A stretch of 64,000 nucleotides of DNA from Caulobacter sp. CCUG 60055 (GTDB lineage: Bacteria > Pseudomonadota > Alphaproteobacteria > Caulobacterales > Caulobacteraceae). Shown piece after piece: positions 28,310-37,102 of the stretch. A program made the translations under genes and the position numbers. Where the stretch lies: the NCBI RefSeq assembly GCF_022750545.1, contig NZ_PUIC01000013.1, forward strand, positions 32,599-96,598, in the 5' to 3' direction. Positions within the stretch are counted from its first letter, which is position 1. The number at the start of each line of letters is the position of its first letter. The notes under the pieces are model-generated. The model was given only the letters and a program-made list of their open reading frames with translations. It did no database searches and was not told the origin of the DNA.

Positions 28310-28792
28310 GTGGCCCTGGACGCCCCACAACCGGCGACGATCAACCGCGACGGCGTGCCCGTCGGGCGGGACGATTTCGACGCCCTGCGCGCGCTGATGC
28401 AACGGTCGGTGCAGGCCTGGGGCGCTGGCGACGCCGAGGCCTACGCCGCCTGCTTCACCGAGGACGCCGACTACGTGGTGTTCGACGGCGCCCGGCTGCA
28501 CGGCCGGGCCATCAACGCCGTCATGCATCACCGCGCCTTCGAGGGTCCGTTGAAGGGCTCGCGCCTGGAGGCGCAGCTGGAGAGCGTGCGCTTCCTGTCG
28601 CCGGAGGTGGCGCTGGTGCACAGCCGGGCCCAGTTGGTCCGCCGCGGCCGGCGGCGATCCGGGCAGATGTTCCGCCAGACCCTGGTCGCGGTATGTCGCG
28701 ACGGCGAGTGGGCCTACGCCGCCTTCCAGAACACCCGCATCATCGACCGGCCGATGTGGAAGGCGTGGCTGGCCTGGGCGCTCAATCTCTGA
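28310..28792 (+). CDS. SgcJ/EcaC-type NTF2-like protein
   Basis: 160 residues of the SnoaL/NTF2 fold. It has FDALRALMQRSVQAWGAGDAEAYAACFTEDADYVVFDGARLHGR, then LESVRFLSPEVALVHSRAQL and a final WAYAAFQNTRII. This matches the group annotated as SgcJ/EcaC oxidoreductases or DUF4440, whose chemistry is mostly unproven. The start is a GTG at 28310 with no strong ribosome site; there is no ATG that would keep the first helix. It converges with, and overlaps by 11 bases, the TetR gene. Confidence 0.72.
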   Translation: MALDAPQPATINRDGVPVGRDDFDALRALMQRSVQAWGAGDAEAYAACFTEDADYVVFDGARLHGRAINAVMHHRAFEGPLKGSRLEAQLESVRFLSPEVALVHSRAQLVRRGRRRSGQMFRQTLVAVCRDGEWAYAAFQNTRIIDRPMWKAWLAWALNL

Positions 28793-29399
28793 CCCGGACC
28801 GGATCGACATAGGCGTCGATCAGCAGCGCCGCCTGCGCGGCGACGCCGCCGGCCGGACCGCCCGGCCCGAACAGCTGGCTCGACACATAGACGCCCTCGA
28901 GCAGCAGCAGCAGCCCGTCGGCCAGGGCGTCGGGCCGCGCAGCGCCCATCGCCCGCGCCATGTCGGCGAGCCGCGCGCGCAGCGCCTGCTTGTGCTCGGC
29001 CGAGACCTGGCGGGCGGGATGGTCGGCGCGGGGATACTCCACCGCCGCGTTGGTCAGGCCGCAGCCGCGATAGCCAGGTCGTTGCGACCGCTCGCCCAGC
29101 CCCTCGAAATAGGCCAGGACCTGGGCGCGGGGATCGCCCGGATGCGCCTCGCACACAGCGTCGAACAGGCCCCAGAAGTGCTCTTCCTCCTGCCGCAGAT
29201 AGGCGACCGCCAGATCGTCCTTGGAGGCGAAGCTGCGATAGAGGCTCGGCTTGGTGACGCCGGCCCGGGTGACGATCTCGTCCACCCCCACGGCGCGGAT
29301 GCCGTCGCGATAGAACAGGTCGCAGGCGGTGTCGAAGATCCGCTCGGCGGCGCGAGGCGGCCTGGCGACGGATTCCGGGTCCTTGTGATCGGCGGACAT
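28782..29399 (-). CDS. TetR-family repressor
   Basis: 205 residues. The N-terminal helix-turn-helix is AAERIFDTACDLFYRDGIRAVGVDEIVTRAGVTKPSLYRSFASKDDLAVAYL. The ligand domain has the YRGCGLTNAAVEYPRADHPARQV signature of the group near YxaF/AcrR_C. It should bind the two repeats in the 69-base gap to the divergent MFS gene and release them on ligand binding, the usual plan for efflux control. Confidence 0.92.
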   Translation of the reverse strand: MSADHKDPESVARPPRAAERIFDTACDLFYRDGIRAVGVDEIVTRAGVTKPSLYRSFASKDDLAVAYLRQEEEHFWGLFDAVCEAHPGDPRAQVLAYFEGLGERSQRPGYRGCGLTNAAVEYPRADHPARQVSAEHKQALRARLADMARAMGAARPDALADGLLLLLEGVYVSSQLFGPGGPAGGVAAQAALLIDAYVDPVRVRD

Positions 29400-29417
29400 G
29401 ATTGGCCCTTGACGATG

Positions 29418-29463
29418 TAACCGATCGGTACGTAGATCGGGCGGAACGGGGACGTACCGGTTA
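29418..29463. promoter_or_regulatory. Paired TetR-type operators
   Basis: TAACCGATCGGTACGT (29418-29433) faces ACGTACCGGTTA (29452-29463). The reverse complement of the second is TAACCGGTACGT, a near copy of the first missing ATCG. GGTACGT/ACGTACC form inverted arms with an 18-base spacer, and ACCGATCGGT (29420-29429) is itself a perfect palindrome. The sites fill the gap between the TetR gene and the MFS gene. Confidence 0.7.
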
Positions 29464-29468
29464 GTCAC

Positions 29469-30743
29469 ATGATCATAGCGCTGCGCAGGGCCCTTGGCCA
29501 GAACTACGCCTTCCTGGCGGCCGGCGCGGCCTTCCTCGCGCTGCTGGCCTCGGCGGCGGTCCGCTCGGCGCCCGGCGTGCTGATGCTGCCGCTGGAGCAC
29601 GCCTTCGGCTGGGACCGGGGAACCATCTCGTTCGCGGCGGCGACCGGCATCCTGCTCTATGGCCTGACCGGCCCGTTCGCGGCGGCGCTGATGCAGTCGT
29701 TCGGCGTGCGGCGCACGGTGGCCCTGGCGCTGGGCCTGATGTCGCTGTCGGCGGCCCTCAGCGCCTTCATGACCCAACCCTGGCAGCTGGTCGCCACCTG
29801 GGGGGTGATGTCGGGCCTGGGCACTGGAGCGGTGGCGATGGTGTTCGCCGCCACCCTGGTCAACCGCTGGTTCGTCGCCCGGCGCGGCCTGATGAGCGGA
29901 TTGCTGGCGGCCAGCACCGCGACCGGCACCCTGGTGTTCCTGCCGGTCCTGGCCGCCATCGCCCAGAACGGCGGCTGGCGGCCGGTGGTGTTGATCATCG
30001 CCGTCGCCGCCGGCGTCCTGGCGCCGCTGGTCGCCCTGCTGATCCCCGACAGCCCGGCCGAGATCGGCCTGCGCCCCTACGGCGCCGAGGCGGACGCGCC
30101 GCCCCCGCCGCCGGCCTCGGCCCGCAACGCCCTGGCCCTGGCCTTCGGGGCCCTGGGCCGCGCCCTGCCCTCGCCGACCTTCTGGATCCTGTTCGGCACC
30201 TTCTTCGTCTGCGGCCTGACCACCAACGGCCTGATCGGCGCGCACATGATCGCCTTCTGCTCCGACCACGGCCTGCCCGAGGTCAAGGCCGCCGGGGTGC
30301 TGGCGATGATGGGGCTGTTCGACCTCGTCGGCACCACCCTGTCGGGCTGGCTGACCGACCGCTACGACCCCAGGAAGCTGCTGTTCGTCTATTACCTGCT
30401 GCGGGGCCTGTCGCTGATCTGGCTGCCGTTCACCGACTTCTCGCTGCTGACCCTGACCATCTTCGCGGTGTTCTACGGCCTCGACTGGATCGCCACCGTC
30501 CCGCCGACCCTGCGCCTGACCACCGAGGCCTTCGGCGAGCGCGACGCCCCGGTGGTGTTCGGCTGGATCGCCGCGGGCCACCAGATCGGCGCTGCCACGG
30601 CGGCCATGACCGCCGGCCTGCTGCGGGTGGCGCAGGGACGCTACCTCGAGGCCTTCGTCATCGCCGGCGCCACCGGGATCGCCGCCGCCGCCGCCGCCCT
30701 GCTCGTCCGCCGCCGGGCCGCCGAAACGTTCCAGAGGGCTTGA
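29469..30743 (+). CDS. MFS transporter
   Basis: 424 residues, twelve predicted helices. The pattern of APGVLMLPLEHAFGWDRGTISFAAATGILLYGLTGPFAAAL and a later LTDRYDPRKLLFVYYLLRGLSLIWLP matches the MFS group often called MFS transporters of the monocarboxylate/oxalate-formate type. The loop LVNRWFVARRGLMSGLLAAS follows helix 4. It is probably a small-molecule efflux or uptake protein of the inner membrane, under the control of the divergent TetR repressor. The ATG lies right after the operator pair. Confidence 0.9.
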   Translation: MIIALRRALGQNYAFLAAGAAFLALLASAAVRSAPGVLMLPLEHAFGWDRGTISFAAATGILLYGLTGPFAAALMQSFGVRRTVALALGLMSLSAALSAFMTQPWQLVATWGVMSGLGTGAVAMVFAATLVNRWFVARRGLMSGLLAASTATGTLVFLPVLAAIAQNGGWRPVVLIIAVAAGVLAPLVALLIPDSPAEIGLRPYGAEADAPPPPPASARNALALAFGALGRALPSPTFWILFGTFFVCGLTTNGLIGAHMIAFCSDHGLPEVKAAGVLAMMGLFDLVGTTLSGWLTDRYDPRKLLFVYYLLRGLSLIWLPFTDFSLLTLTIFAVFYGLDWIATVPPTLRLTTEAFGERDAPVVFGWIAAGHQIGAATAAMTAGLLRVAQGRYLEAFVIAGATGIAAAAAALLVRRRAAETFQRA

Positions 30744-30815
30744 GCCGAAAGCTTAAAACTGGTCAGTGTCGGCGCCACGACGCCGCACGAGCGGCCCACC
30801 CCATATGAGGCCGCC

Positions 30816-32834
30816 TTGACAGCGACTGCACTTCCCACCGCCGGCCGCGGGGTCGAACTGACTCTGCGCGGCCTGATCCTCGGCGCCCTGATCACGGTCC
30901 TGTTCACCGCCGCCAACGTCTATCTGGGCCTGAAGGTCGGCCTGACCTTCGCCTCCTCGATCCCCGCCGCCGTCATCTCGATGGCCGTCCTGCGCCTGTT
31001 CCGCAACGCGACCATCTACGAGAACAACATCGTCCAGACCGTCGCCTCAGCGGCGGGCACGCTGTCGTCGGTGATCTTCGTCCTGCCCGGCCTGGTGATG
31101 ATCGGCTGGTGGACAGGGTTTCCGTTCTGGCTGACGGCCGGGATCTGCGCCATCGGCGGGGTCCTGGGCGTCATGTACACCATCCCGCTGCGCCGGGCGC
31201 TGGTCACCAACTCCGACCTGCCCTATCCGGAAGGCGTCGCCGCCGCCGAGGTGCTCAAGGTCGGCGCCGGCTCGCGGGCCGACGCCGCCGAGGCCGCGGC
31301 CGACGGCAAGGCCGGCCTGGCCGCCATCGTCATGGGCTCGCTGGCTTCGGCCGGCGTCGCCCTGCTGACCGCCTTCAAGGCGTTCGCCGGCGAGGTCACC
31401 GCCTTCTTCCGCATCGGCGGCGCGGCGACCGGCATCGGCGGATCGGTGTCGATGGCCCTGATCGGCGCCGGCCACCTGATGGGCATCGCCTGCGGCGTGG
31501 CCATGCTGGCCGGCCTGATCATCGCCTGGGGGGTGGCCACGCCGCTGCTGACCCTGATGCATCCGGCCGCCGGGCCGGCGGCCGAGGCGGCGACCGCCGT
31601 GTGGAAGACCCAGGTGCGCTTCATCGGCGCCGGCGCCATCGGCGCAGCCTCGCTTTGGACCCTCGGCAAGCTGGCCCTGCCGGTATGGAACGGACTGATC
31701 TCGGCTCTAGCCGCCGACCGCCAGCGTCGCGGCGGCCAGGGCGCGACCCTGCCGATCACCGAGCGTGACATCCCCATCGGCCTGGTCGGGGTGATCATCG
31801 TCGCCTGCCTCGTGCCGCTGGCGGCGCTGCTCTACGCCTTCCTGGCCGGCGGCGCCCTGCAGGGACTGGCCGTGCCGCTGATCGCCGGCGCGGTGCTCTA
31901 CACCGTCATCGTCGGCTTCCTGGTCGCCGGCGTCTGCGGCTACATGGCCGGGCTGATCGGCTCGTCGAACAGCCCGGTCTCGGGCCTGTGCATCCTGGCG
32001 GTGCTCGGCGCGGCCGGACTGCTTGCGGTGACGGTCAAGACCGCCGCCGGCCCGGAGAACGTCCCGGCCCTGGTGGCCTTCGCCCTGTTCGTCACGGCCG
32101 TGGTGCTGTGCGTGGCGACCATCGCCAACGACAACCTCCAGGACCTGAAGACCGGCCAGCTGGTCAACGCCACTCCCTGGAAGCAGCAGCTCGGCCTGAT
32201 CGTCGGCGTCGCCGTCGGCGCCCTGATCATCCCGCCGATCCTCGACCTGCTCAACCGCACCGCCGGCTTCGCCGGGGCGGCCAGCGTCCACATCGCCGGG
32301 GCCACCCCCCTGCCCGCCCCCCAGGCGACCCTGATCTCCACCCTGGCCAAGGGCGCGCTGGGCGGACACCTGCCGCTGGGCCTGCTGGGAATCGGCGCCC
32401 TGGTCGGGATCGGCCTGGTGGTCGTCGACGAAATTCTGCGCAAGACCGGCCGCTACAGCCTGCCGCCGCTGGCGGTGGGGCTGGCCATCTACCTGCCCAG
32501 CGCCGTCACCGCCCCCGTGGTGGTCGGGGCGGTGGCCGGCTGGCTCTACGACCGCTGGGTCGCCAAGGGTCCGCGCGCCCAGCACGCCAAGCACATGGGC
32601 GTCCTGCTGGCCTCGGGCCTGATCGTCGGCGAGGGCCTGTTCAACGTCGCCCTGGCCCTGCTGGTGGCGACGACCAACAACGGCTCGCCCCTGGGCTTCG
32701 TCGGCGCGCCGCTGGTCAAGCTGTTCGGCGGCGAGGAAAGCCCCGGCTTCGTGCTGTTCAGCTTCGTCGGCTATTTCGCCATCGCCGCCTGGCTGTACGT
32801 CTGGGTCCGCCGCCGGTCGCTCAAGACCGCCTAA
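30816..32834 (+). CDS. OPT-family oligopeptide/metal transporter
   Basis: 672 residues with about 15 hydrophobic segments. It opens with LTLRGLILGALITVLFTAANVYLGLKVGLTFASSIPAAVISM, then NNIVQTVASAAGTLSSVIFVLPG and RRALVTNSDLPYPEGVAAAEVLKVG, the hallmarks of the bacterial OPT family. A domain of repeated helices follows, with LIGSSNSPVSGLCILAVL and VATIANDNLQDLKTGQLVNATPWKQQ. The family moves oligopeptides or metal-chelates by proton coupling; the substrate is not evident. The start is a TTG at 30816 with GAGG upstream, since the nearest ATG is out of frame. A 13-bp hairpin follows. Confidence 0.9.
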   Translation: MTATALPTAGRGVELTLRGLILGALITVLFTAANVYLGLKVGLTFASSIPAAVISMAVLRLFRNATIYENNIVQTVASAAGTLSSVIFVLPGLVMIGWWTGFPFWLTAGICAIGGVLGVMYTIPLRRALVTNSDLPYPEGVAAAEVLKVGAGSRADAAEAAADGKAGLAAIVMGSLASAGVALLTAFKAFAGEVTAFFRIGGAATGIGGSVSMALIGAGHLMGIACGVAMLAGLIIAWGVATPLLTLMHPAAGPAAEAATAVWKTQVRFIGAGAIGAASLWTLGKLALPVWNGLISALAADRQRRGGQGATLPITERDIPIGLVGVIIVACLVPLAALLYAFLAGGALQGLAVPLIAGAVLYTVIVGFLVAGVCGYMAGLIGSSNSPVSGLCILAVLGAAGLLAVTVKTAAGPENVPALVAFALFVTAVVLCVATIANDNLQDLKTGQLVNATPWKQQLGLIVGVAVGALIIPPILDLLNRTAGFAGAASVHIAGATPLPAPQATLISTLAKGALGGHLPLGLLGIGALVGIGLVVVDEILRKTGRYSLPPLAVGLAIYLPSAVTAPVVVGAVAGWLYDRWVAKGPRAQHAKHMGVLLASGLIVGEGLFNVALALLVATTNNGSPLGFVGAPLVKLFGGEESPGFVLFSFVGYFAIAAWLYVWVRRRSLKTA

Positions 32835-32840
32835 AGCAAA

Positions 32841-32872
32841 CGCCGCCCCCGGAGCCTCGTCCGGGGGCGGCG
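32841..32872 (+). terminator. 13-bp hairpin after OPT gene
   Basis: CGCCGCCCCCGGA (32841-32853) pairs perfectly with TCCGGGGGCGGCG (32860-32872) around GCCTCG, seven bases after the OPT stop. There is no T-run, but the strength and position suit a transcript end between converging genes. Confidence 0.55.
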
Positions 32873-32930
32873 CCTCAGCATCACCAAACCGAGCTCGCCG
32901 CCGGCGCCCGCAGGCGCCGACGGACGGGCC

Positions 32931-33140
32931 TTAGACGTCCAGGTCTTCGGCCAGGATGGCCATCTCGAACAGGAACGAGCCGTCTTCGTCCTCGTCCTGA
33001 TAGATGACGCCGATGAACTCGCCCTTCAGCTCGACCTCGGCGGAATCCTTCTGCTTCGGCCGCGCCTTCAGCGCGATGTGCGGGTTGCCGAAGGTGCGTT
33101 TCAGGTGCGCTTCGATGCGCTTGATGTCTCTGTCGTCCAC
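32931..33140 (-). CDS. DUF3126-family small protein
   Basis: 69 residues: DIKRIEAHLKRTFGNPHIALKARPKQKDSAEVELKGEFIGVIYQDEDEDGSFLFEMAIL. This is the whole of the DUF3126 family, a short alphaproteobacterial protein of unknown function with an alpha helix, three strands and an acidic loop. It lies 18 bases after the LysR gene stop on the same strand and so may be its co-transcribed partner, though in other genomes it also stands alone. Confidence 0.85.
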   Translation of the reverse strand: MDDRDIKRIEAHLKRTFGNPHIALKARPKQKDSAEVELKGEFIGVIYQDEDEDGSFLFEMAILAEDLDV

Positions 33141-33158
33141 GGGGAGCGCTCCAAATCT

Positions 33159-34100
33159 TCAGGGCGCGAACCTAGCGGCATCCGCAGGAGGGGCAAGCCC
33201 CAAAGGCGCGGCGAGCGGCGGATCGGGCGTCGTCGCCCCCTGCTCGACCAGCCAGTCGCGGAACGCGGCCGAGGCCGGGTTGCGAACGCCTTCGGGCCGC
33301 AGCGCCACATAGTCGCCGGCCGTGGCCACGAACCCGAGCGGCGCGGCCAGCCGCCCGGCGGCGATGTCCGGCATGGCGAAGGCCCACGGGCCGATGGCCA
33401 CGCCCAGGCCGGCGGCGGCGGCCTCCAGCATCGAGAAATTGTGCTCGAACTCCCGCTCCAGCGGCGGCGGCCCCAGGCTGACGCCCATATTGGCCTGCCA
33501 GTCGGACCAGGCCTGCGGGAAGGTCTTGGGGAACAGGCGCGGCAAGGCCGACAGCGACGCCAGCGAGGCGCCCTTGGCCGCCAGCAGGGCCGGCGACAGC
33601 ACCGGGCCATGATATTGCTTGAGAAACCGCGTCGCCTCGCCCTCGCCGGCCTGCGGGTACGAGACGCGGATGGCGAGGTCGGTCCCCGAGCGCCGGAAGT
33701 CGCAAGGCTCGTGCGACTCGCTGATGCGCACGGGAATGTCCGGATGACGGGCGATGAAGTCGGGCAGGCGCGGGATCAGCCACTTCATGGCGAAGGTCGC
33801 CAGGCACGACACCTCCAGCGGCGCGCCCCGGGGAGCGGCCTCGGGCAGCCCCCGCTCTATGGCGTCGAAGGCGGTCGTCAGCGAGGCCGCCAGCCGCGCG
33901 CCCTCCTCGGTGAGGCGCAGCCGGTTCCTCGGCCCTTCGACCAGGACGACGCCGAGCGCGTCCTCCAGCTGCTTGACCTGGCGGCTGACCGCGCCGTGGG
34001 TGACGTAGAGCTCCTCGGCCGCCGCCGTCATGCTGCCGCGCCGGCTGAACGCCTCGAAGGCGCGCAGGGCGTTGAGCGGCGGCAGGCGACGACGGGCCAT
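33159..34100 (-). CDS. LysR-family regulator, GcvA-like
   Basis: 313 residues. The N-terminal domain (RRRLPPLNALRAFEAFSRRGSMTAAAEELYVTHGAVSRQVKQLEDALGVVLVEG) is the GcvA/AmpR subgroup form with a short distance between start and helix-turn-helix. The effector domain runs PLEVSCLATFAMKWLIPRLPDFIARHPDIPVRISES to AFRDWLVEQ. No divergent target gene is obvious; the small + strand ORF at 34174 is the only neighbour. ATG at 34100 has a GAGG site nine bases upstream; an in-frame GTG 15 bases earlier is less likely. Confidence 0.92.
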   Translation of the reverse strand: MARRRLPPLNALRAFEAFSRRGSMTAAAEELYVTHGAVSRQVKQLEDALGVVLVEGPRNRLRLTEEGARLAASLTTAFDAIERGLPEAAPRGAPLEVSCLATFAMKWLIPRLPDFIARHPDIPVRISESHEPCDFRRSGTDLAIRVSYPQAGEGEATRFLKQYHGPVLSPALLAAKGASLASLSALPRLFPKTFPQAWSDWQANMGVSLGPPPLEREFEHNFSMLEAAAAGLGVAIGPWAFAMPDIAAGRLAAPLGFVATAGDYVALRPEGVRNPASAAFRDWLVEQGATTPDPPLAAPLGLAPPADAARFAP

Positions 34101-34173
34101 GTGAAGAAACCTCACAAACAGGCCCAGTTAAATCGATTGGCCGAACGCCGCAACGCGTCGATATCCGTCGGCG

Positions 34174-34383
34174 ATGAAAGACGCAGAAAAACACCGCGAA
34201 ACGCTTTCGGCGCAACGGCGCCGGACCCTGGACGGCCTGGTCGCGGCGGCCCTGATGACCGCCGCCGCCGCCTTCGGACTCCATGAGGCGCGACACGCCG
34301 CGACGCCGGCTCCGGCCGCTAGACGCCAGGTGCTGGCGGCGCTGCCCGCTCCGCCCGCCTGCCCGGCGACGCCGGCGGGCTAG
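34174..34383 (+). CDS. Small hypothetical protein with one membrane helix
   Basis: 69 residues. A charged N-terminus (MKDAEKHRETLSAQRRRTLD) is followed by one hydrophobic helix (GLVAAALMTAAAAFGLHEA) and an Ala/Pro-rich tail, the look of a small type II membrane protein. I know no family. Its stop overlaps the cysE stop by four bases. Alternatively it is a chance frame in GC-rich DNA, since no clear ribosome site is seen. Confidence 0.4.
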   Translation: MKDAEKHRETLSAQRRRTLDGLVAAALMTAAAAFGLHEARHAATPAPAARRQVLAALPAPPACPATPAG

Positions 34384-35210
34384 ATCACGTAGTCGTAGAC
34401 CACGTCGGCGAGGGTGTGGTCCATGGTCCGGGCCGGCTCGTCGCAGGTCGGGCAGTTGACCAGCCGCGCCGGCACGCCGGCGGCGGTGCATCCCGGCGGC
34501 ACCGGCTTCAGCACCACCGAGCCCGAGGCGATCTTGGCGTAGTCGCCGATATGGATGTTGCCGAGCACCTTGGCGCCGGCCCCCAGCAGCACGCCCTTGC
34601 CGATCTTGGGGTGACGGTCGCCGCGCTCGGCCCCGGTGCCGCCCAGCGTCACGCCGTGCAGCATCGAGACGTCGTCGCCGACCACGGCGGTCTCGCCGAT
34701 CACCACGCCGGTGCCGTGGTCGAGGAACACCCCCGCGCCGATGCGGGCGGCCGGGTGGATGTCGACCTGGAACAGCTCGGACATGCGGCTCTGCAGATAG
34801 AGCGCCAGGGTCTCGCGCCCCTCGCTCCACAGCCAGTGGGCGACGCGGTGGGTCTGCAGCGACAGGAAGCCCTTGAAGAACAGGAACGGCTGCATGTAGC
34901 CCTTGCAGGCCGGGTCGCGCTCGAAGACGGCGCGCAGGTCGGCCTCGGCCTTGTCGATGATCGACGGATCGCCCTCATAGGCCTCCTCGGCGACCTCGCG
35001 CATGCTCATGGCGCGCAGCTCCTGGTCGCCCAGCTTGCGGGCCAGCTGGTAGGACAGGGCGGCGGCGAGGTCGCCGTGCTTGAGGATCACGGCGTTGATC
35101 AGCGAGGCCAGGCTGGGCTCGACGGCGGCGACGTGCTGGGCCTCGTTGCGCAGGGCGGCCCAAACCGGGGGCGGACCGCCTCGGGTCACCACTTCAAAGC
35201 GCTTGGACAT
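34380..35210 (-). CDS. cysE: Serine O-acetyltransferase
   Basis: 276 residues, the full CysE length. It acetylates serine with acetyl-CoA to O-acetylserine, the first committed step of cysteine synthesis, and normally pairs with CysK. The N-terminal helical domain ends RDPACKGYMQPFLFFKGFLSLQTHRVAHWLW; the beta-helix follows with DIHPAARIGAGVFLDHGTGVVIGETAVVGDDVSMLHGVTLGGTGAERGDRHPKIGKGVLLGAGAKVLG. The catalytic Asp and His of FFKGFLSLQTHRVAH and DHGTGVVIGE are kept. It lies 19 bases after the Nudix gene on the same strand. Confidence 0.96.
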   Translation of the reverse strand: MSKRFEVVTRGGPPPVWAALRNEAQHVAAVEPSLASLINAVILKHGDLAAALSYQLARKLGDQELRAMSMREVAEEAYEGDPSIIDKAEADLRAVFERDPACKGYMQPFLFFKGFLSLQTHRVAHWLWSEGRETLALYLQSRMSELFQVDIHPAARIGAGVFLDHGTGVVIGETAVVGDDVSMLHGVTLGGTGAERGDRHPKIGKGVLLGAGAKVLGNIHIGDYAKIASGSVVLKPVPPGCTAAGVPARLVNCPTCDEPARTMDHTLADVVYDYVI

Positions 35211-35229
35211 GCCTGCTCTCCTGTTCCCG

Positions 35230-35838
35230 CTAGCCTAGCATAGCCTTGGCCAGATCGCGCGGGAGCTCTCCCTCCCTGGCCATATGGTAGGCCCGCCACA
35301 GCATCGCCAGCGTGATCATGTCGCGCAGGCCGCCCTCGCCGGCCTGGTCGAGGGCCTCGCGGAACGGCACCCGCGCCAGGGTCAGGGCCTCGGTCTCGTC
35401 CGGCTCGGCCTCGACCGCTGCGAGGCCGGTGGCGATGTAGCCGTAGCCGCGCTCGTCGGTGATCGAGTTGGAGACGTCGAACCGCATAGCCTCGCGCCAG
35501 ACGGCGGCGGTCAGCCCGGCCTCCTCGCGCAGCTCGCGCTTGGCGGTGTCGAGCGGATCGACGCCCAGCGGTCCGCCGCCCTCGGGGATCTCCCAGGAAT
35601 AGGCCCCGTGCGCGAAGCGGTGCTGGCCGACCAGCACGATCGTGCCGTCGTCGTGGATCGGCAGCACGCCGATCGCCAGGTTCTTGAACCGCACCACGCC
35701 ATAGAGCGCCGGCCGCCCGGTGGGCGCGACCGCCTGGTGTTCGCTGACGCTGATCCACGGATTTTCATAGACCAGCCGCGCCTCGCCCGGCCGCCACGGC
35801 GTTCCGTGCGACGTCAGCCAGTTCGGTTTTTGCGACAT
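35230..35838 (-). CDS. Nudix hydrolase (ADP-ribose pyrophosphatase type)
   Basis: 202 residues. The Nudix helix is PEGGGPLGVDPLDTAKRELREEAGL: the REL-x-EE-x-GL core is intact, while the first conserved Glu of the box is Val/Asp. Before it are LYGVVRFKNLAIGVLPIHDDGTIVLVGQHRFAHGAYSWEIPEGG, as in ADP-ribose/GDP-mannose pyrophosphatases. It should cleave a nucleoside diphosphate linked to another group, using Mg or Mn. It is probably co-transcribed with cysE. Confidence 0.88.
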   Translation of the reverse strand: MSQKPNWLTSHGTPWRPGEARLVYENPWISVSEHQAVAPTGRPALYGVVRFKNLAIGVLPIHDDGTIVLVGQHRFAHGAYSWEIPEGGGPLGVDPLDTAKRELREEAGLTAAVWREAMRFDVSNSITDERGYGYIATGLAAVEAEPDETEALTLARVPFREALDQAGEGGLRDMITLAMLWRAYHMAREGELPRDLAKAMLG

Positions 35839-35918
35839 ATTCTCAAGAGCCCATTGCCGAGACCGGTCGAGGTTTATACCTGAGGCCTTCCCAAACCGTT
35901 CCCGCAGCGAGCCCGACC

Positions 35919-36530
35919 TTGACCGTTCCCGCCCAGCCCGAATTCGGCGCCGCCCTGCCGATCACGCCCTCGCCCGCCACGCTCGACTTCCTCGCCCTTC
36001 GCCGCTCGGCCTCGCCGTTCGAGCTGACCGGCCCGGCGCCCGACGAGGGGACGCTGGAGACCCTGCTGCGCCTCGCCGCCCGCGTTCCCGACCATGGCAA
36101 GCTGTTCCCCTGGCGCTTCGTCATCCTGGAAGGCGAGGCCAAGGCCGCCTTCGCCGCCCGGCTCGAAGCCCTGGCCGCCGCCCAGCCCGACGCCGCCAAG
36201 GCGCTGGCCACCCTGGGCAAGCTGAAGACCCCGCCGCTCACCGTGGCGGTGATCTCGACCTTCACGCCGGGCAAGATTCCGGAATGGGAGCAGCGGCTGT
36301 CGGCGGGCGCGGTGTGCATGAACCTGCTGATCGCAGCCCAGGCCATGGGCTTCGGGGCCAACTGGATCACCGACTGGTACGCCTACGACCCGCAGGCCAC
36401 GGCCCTGCTCGGCCTCGGCGAGCGCGAGGAGGTGGCCGGCTACGTCCATATCGGAACCGCGCCGACGCCGCCGCTGGAACGGGTGCGCCCGGACGTGGCG
36501 GCGATCACCAGCCGGTGGTCGCCGGCCTAG
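35919..36530 (+). CDS. Nitroreductase-family protein (YdjA-like)
   Basis: 203 residues. FLALRRSASPFELTGPAPDEGTLETLLRLAARVPDHGKLFPWRFVILEG is the typical FMN-binding start of the YdjA-like nitroreductases (RRS, and the dimer-interface VPDHGKLFPWRF). It is followed by LSAGAVCMNLLIAAQAMGFGANWITDWYAYD and a GYVHIGTAPTPPLERVRPD end. It uses FMN and NAD(P)H to reduce nitro or quinone compounds. The start is TTG at 35919; there is no ATG before the conserved region. The gene is divergent from the Nudix gene and convergent with queF. Confidence 0.88.
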   Translation: MTVPAQPEFGAALPITPSPATLDFLALRRSASPFELTGPAPDEGTLETLLRLAARVPDHGKLFPWRFVILEGEAKAAFAARLEALAAAQPDAAKALATLGKLKTPPLTVAVISTFTPGKIPEWEQRLSAGAVCMNLLIAAQAMGFGANWITDWYAYDPQATALLGLGEREEVAGYVHIGTAPTPPLERVRPDVAAITSRWSPA

Positions 36531-36545
36531 GACGTCGCGGGCGGC

Positions 36546-37016
36546 TCAGCCCCGGCCGCGATAGGGCGGCACGCCCTGGTCGGGCAGCCACAGGCCCTCC
36601 GGCGCGGGGCCGGTCTGCCAGAACACGTCGATGGGAATGCCGCCGCGCGGATACCAGTAGCCGCCGATGCGCAGCCAGCGCGCCTGGGCGGTCTCGGCGA
36701 ACTTGCGCCCGATGGCCACGGTGCAGTCCTCATGGAAGGCGCCGTGGTTGCGGAACGAGCCCAGATAGAGCTTCAGCGACTTGGACTCGATCAGCCAGTC
36801 GCCGGGGGCGTAGTCGATGACCAGGTGGGCGAAGTCGGGCTGGCCGGTCACCGGGCACAGCGAGGTGAACTCCGGCGCCACGAAGCGGGTCAGGTACAGC
36901 ACCCCCGCCTGCGGGTTGGGCACGCGCTCCAGCACGGCCTCCTCCGGACTGGCGAAGCCGCGGGCGTCGCGCCCCAGCTGCGTGAGATGCTCGGTCAGAT
37001 CGGTGCTGTCGGTCAT
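36546..37016 (-). CDS. queF: NADPH-dependent 7-cyano-7-deazaguanine reductase
   Basis: 156 residues, the short (type I) QueF. It reduces preQ0 to preQ1, the nitrile-to-amine step of queuosine synthesis for tRNA. The catalytic Cys54 is in [14 protein letters not shown], with Asp61 in the same loop, and Glu77 in the [20 protein letters not shown] motif for NADPH and substrate binding. The rest ([12 protein letters not shown]) is typical. Other queuosine genes are not in the window. Confidence 0.96.
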   Translation of the reverse strand: MTDSTDLTEHLTQLGRDARGFASPEEAVLERVPNPQAGVLYLTRFVAPEFTSLCPVTGQPDFAHLVIDYAPGDWLIESKSLKLYLGSFRNHGAFHEDCTVAIGRKFAETAQARWLRIGGYWYPRGGIPIDVFWQTGPAPEGLWLPDQGVPPYRGRG

Positions 37017-37102
37017 GCCCGACAGTTAGGCCCCGACGCGACGCGGGACAAGCCCGCCGCCGGCCGCTATCACCGTCGCAGGCCAAGAGGGAGAAAACGG
37101 AC

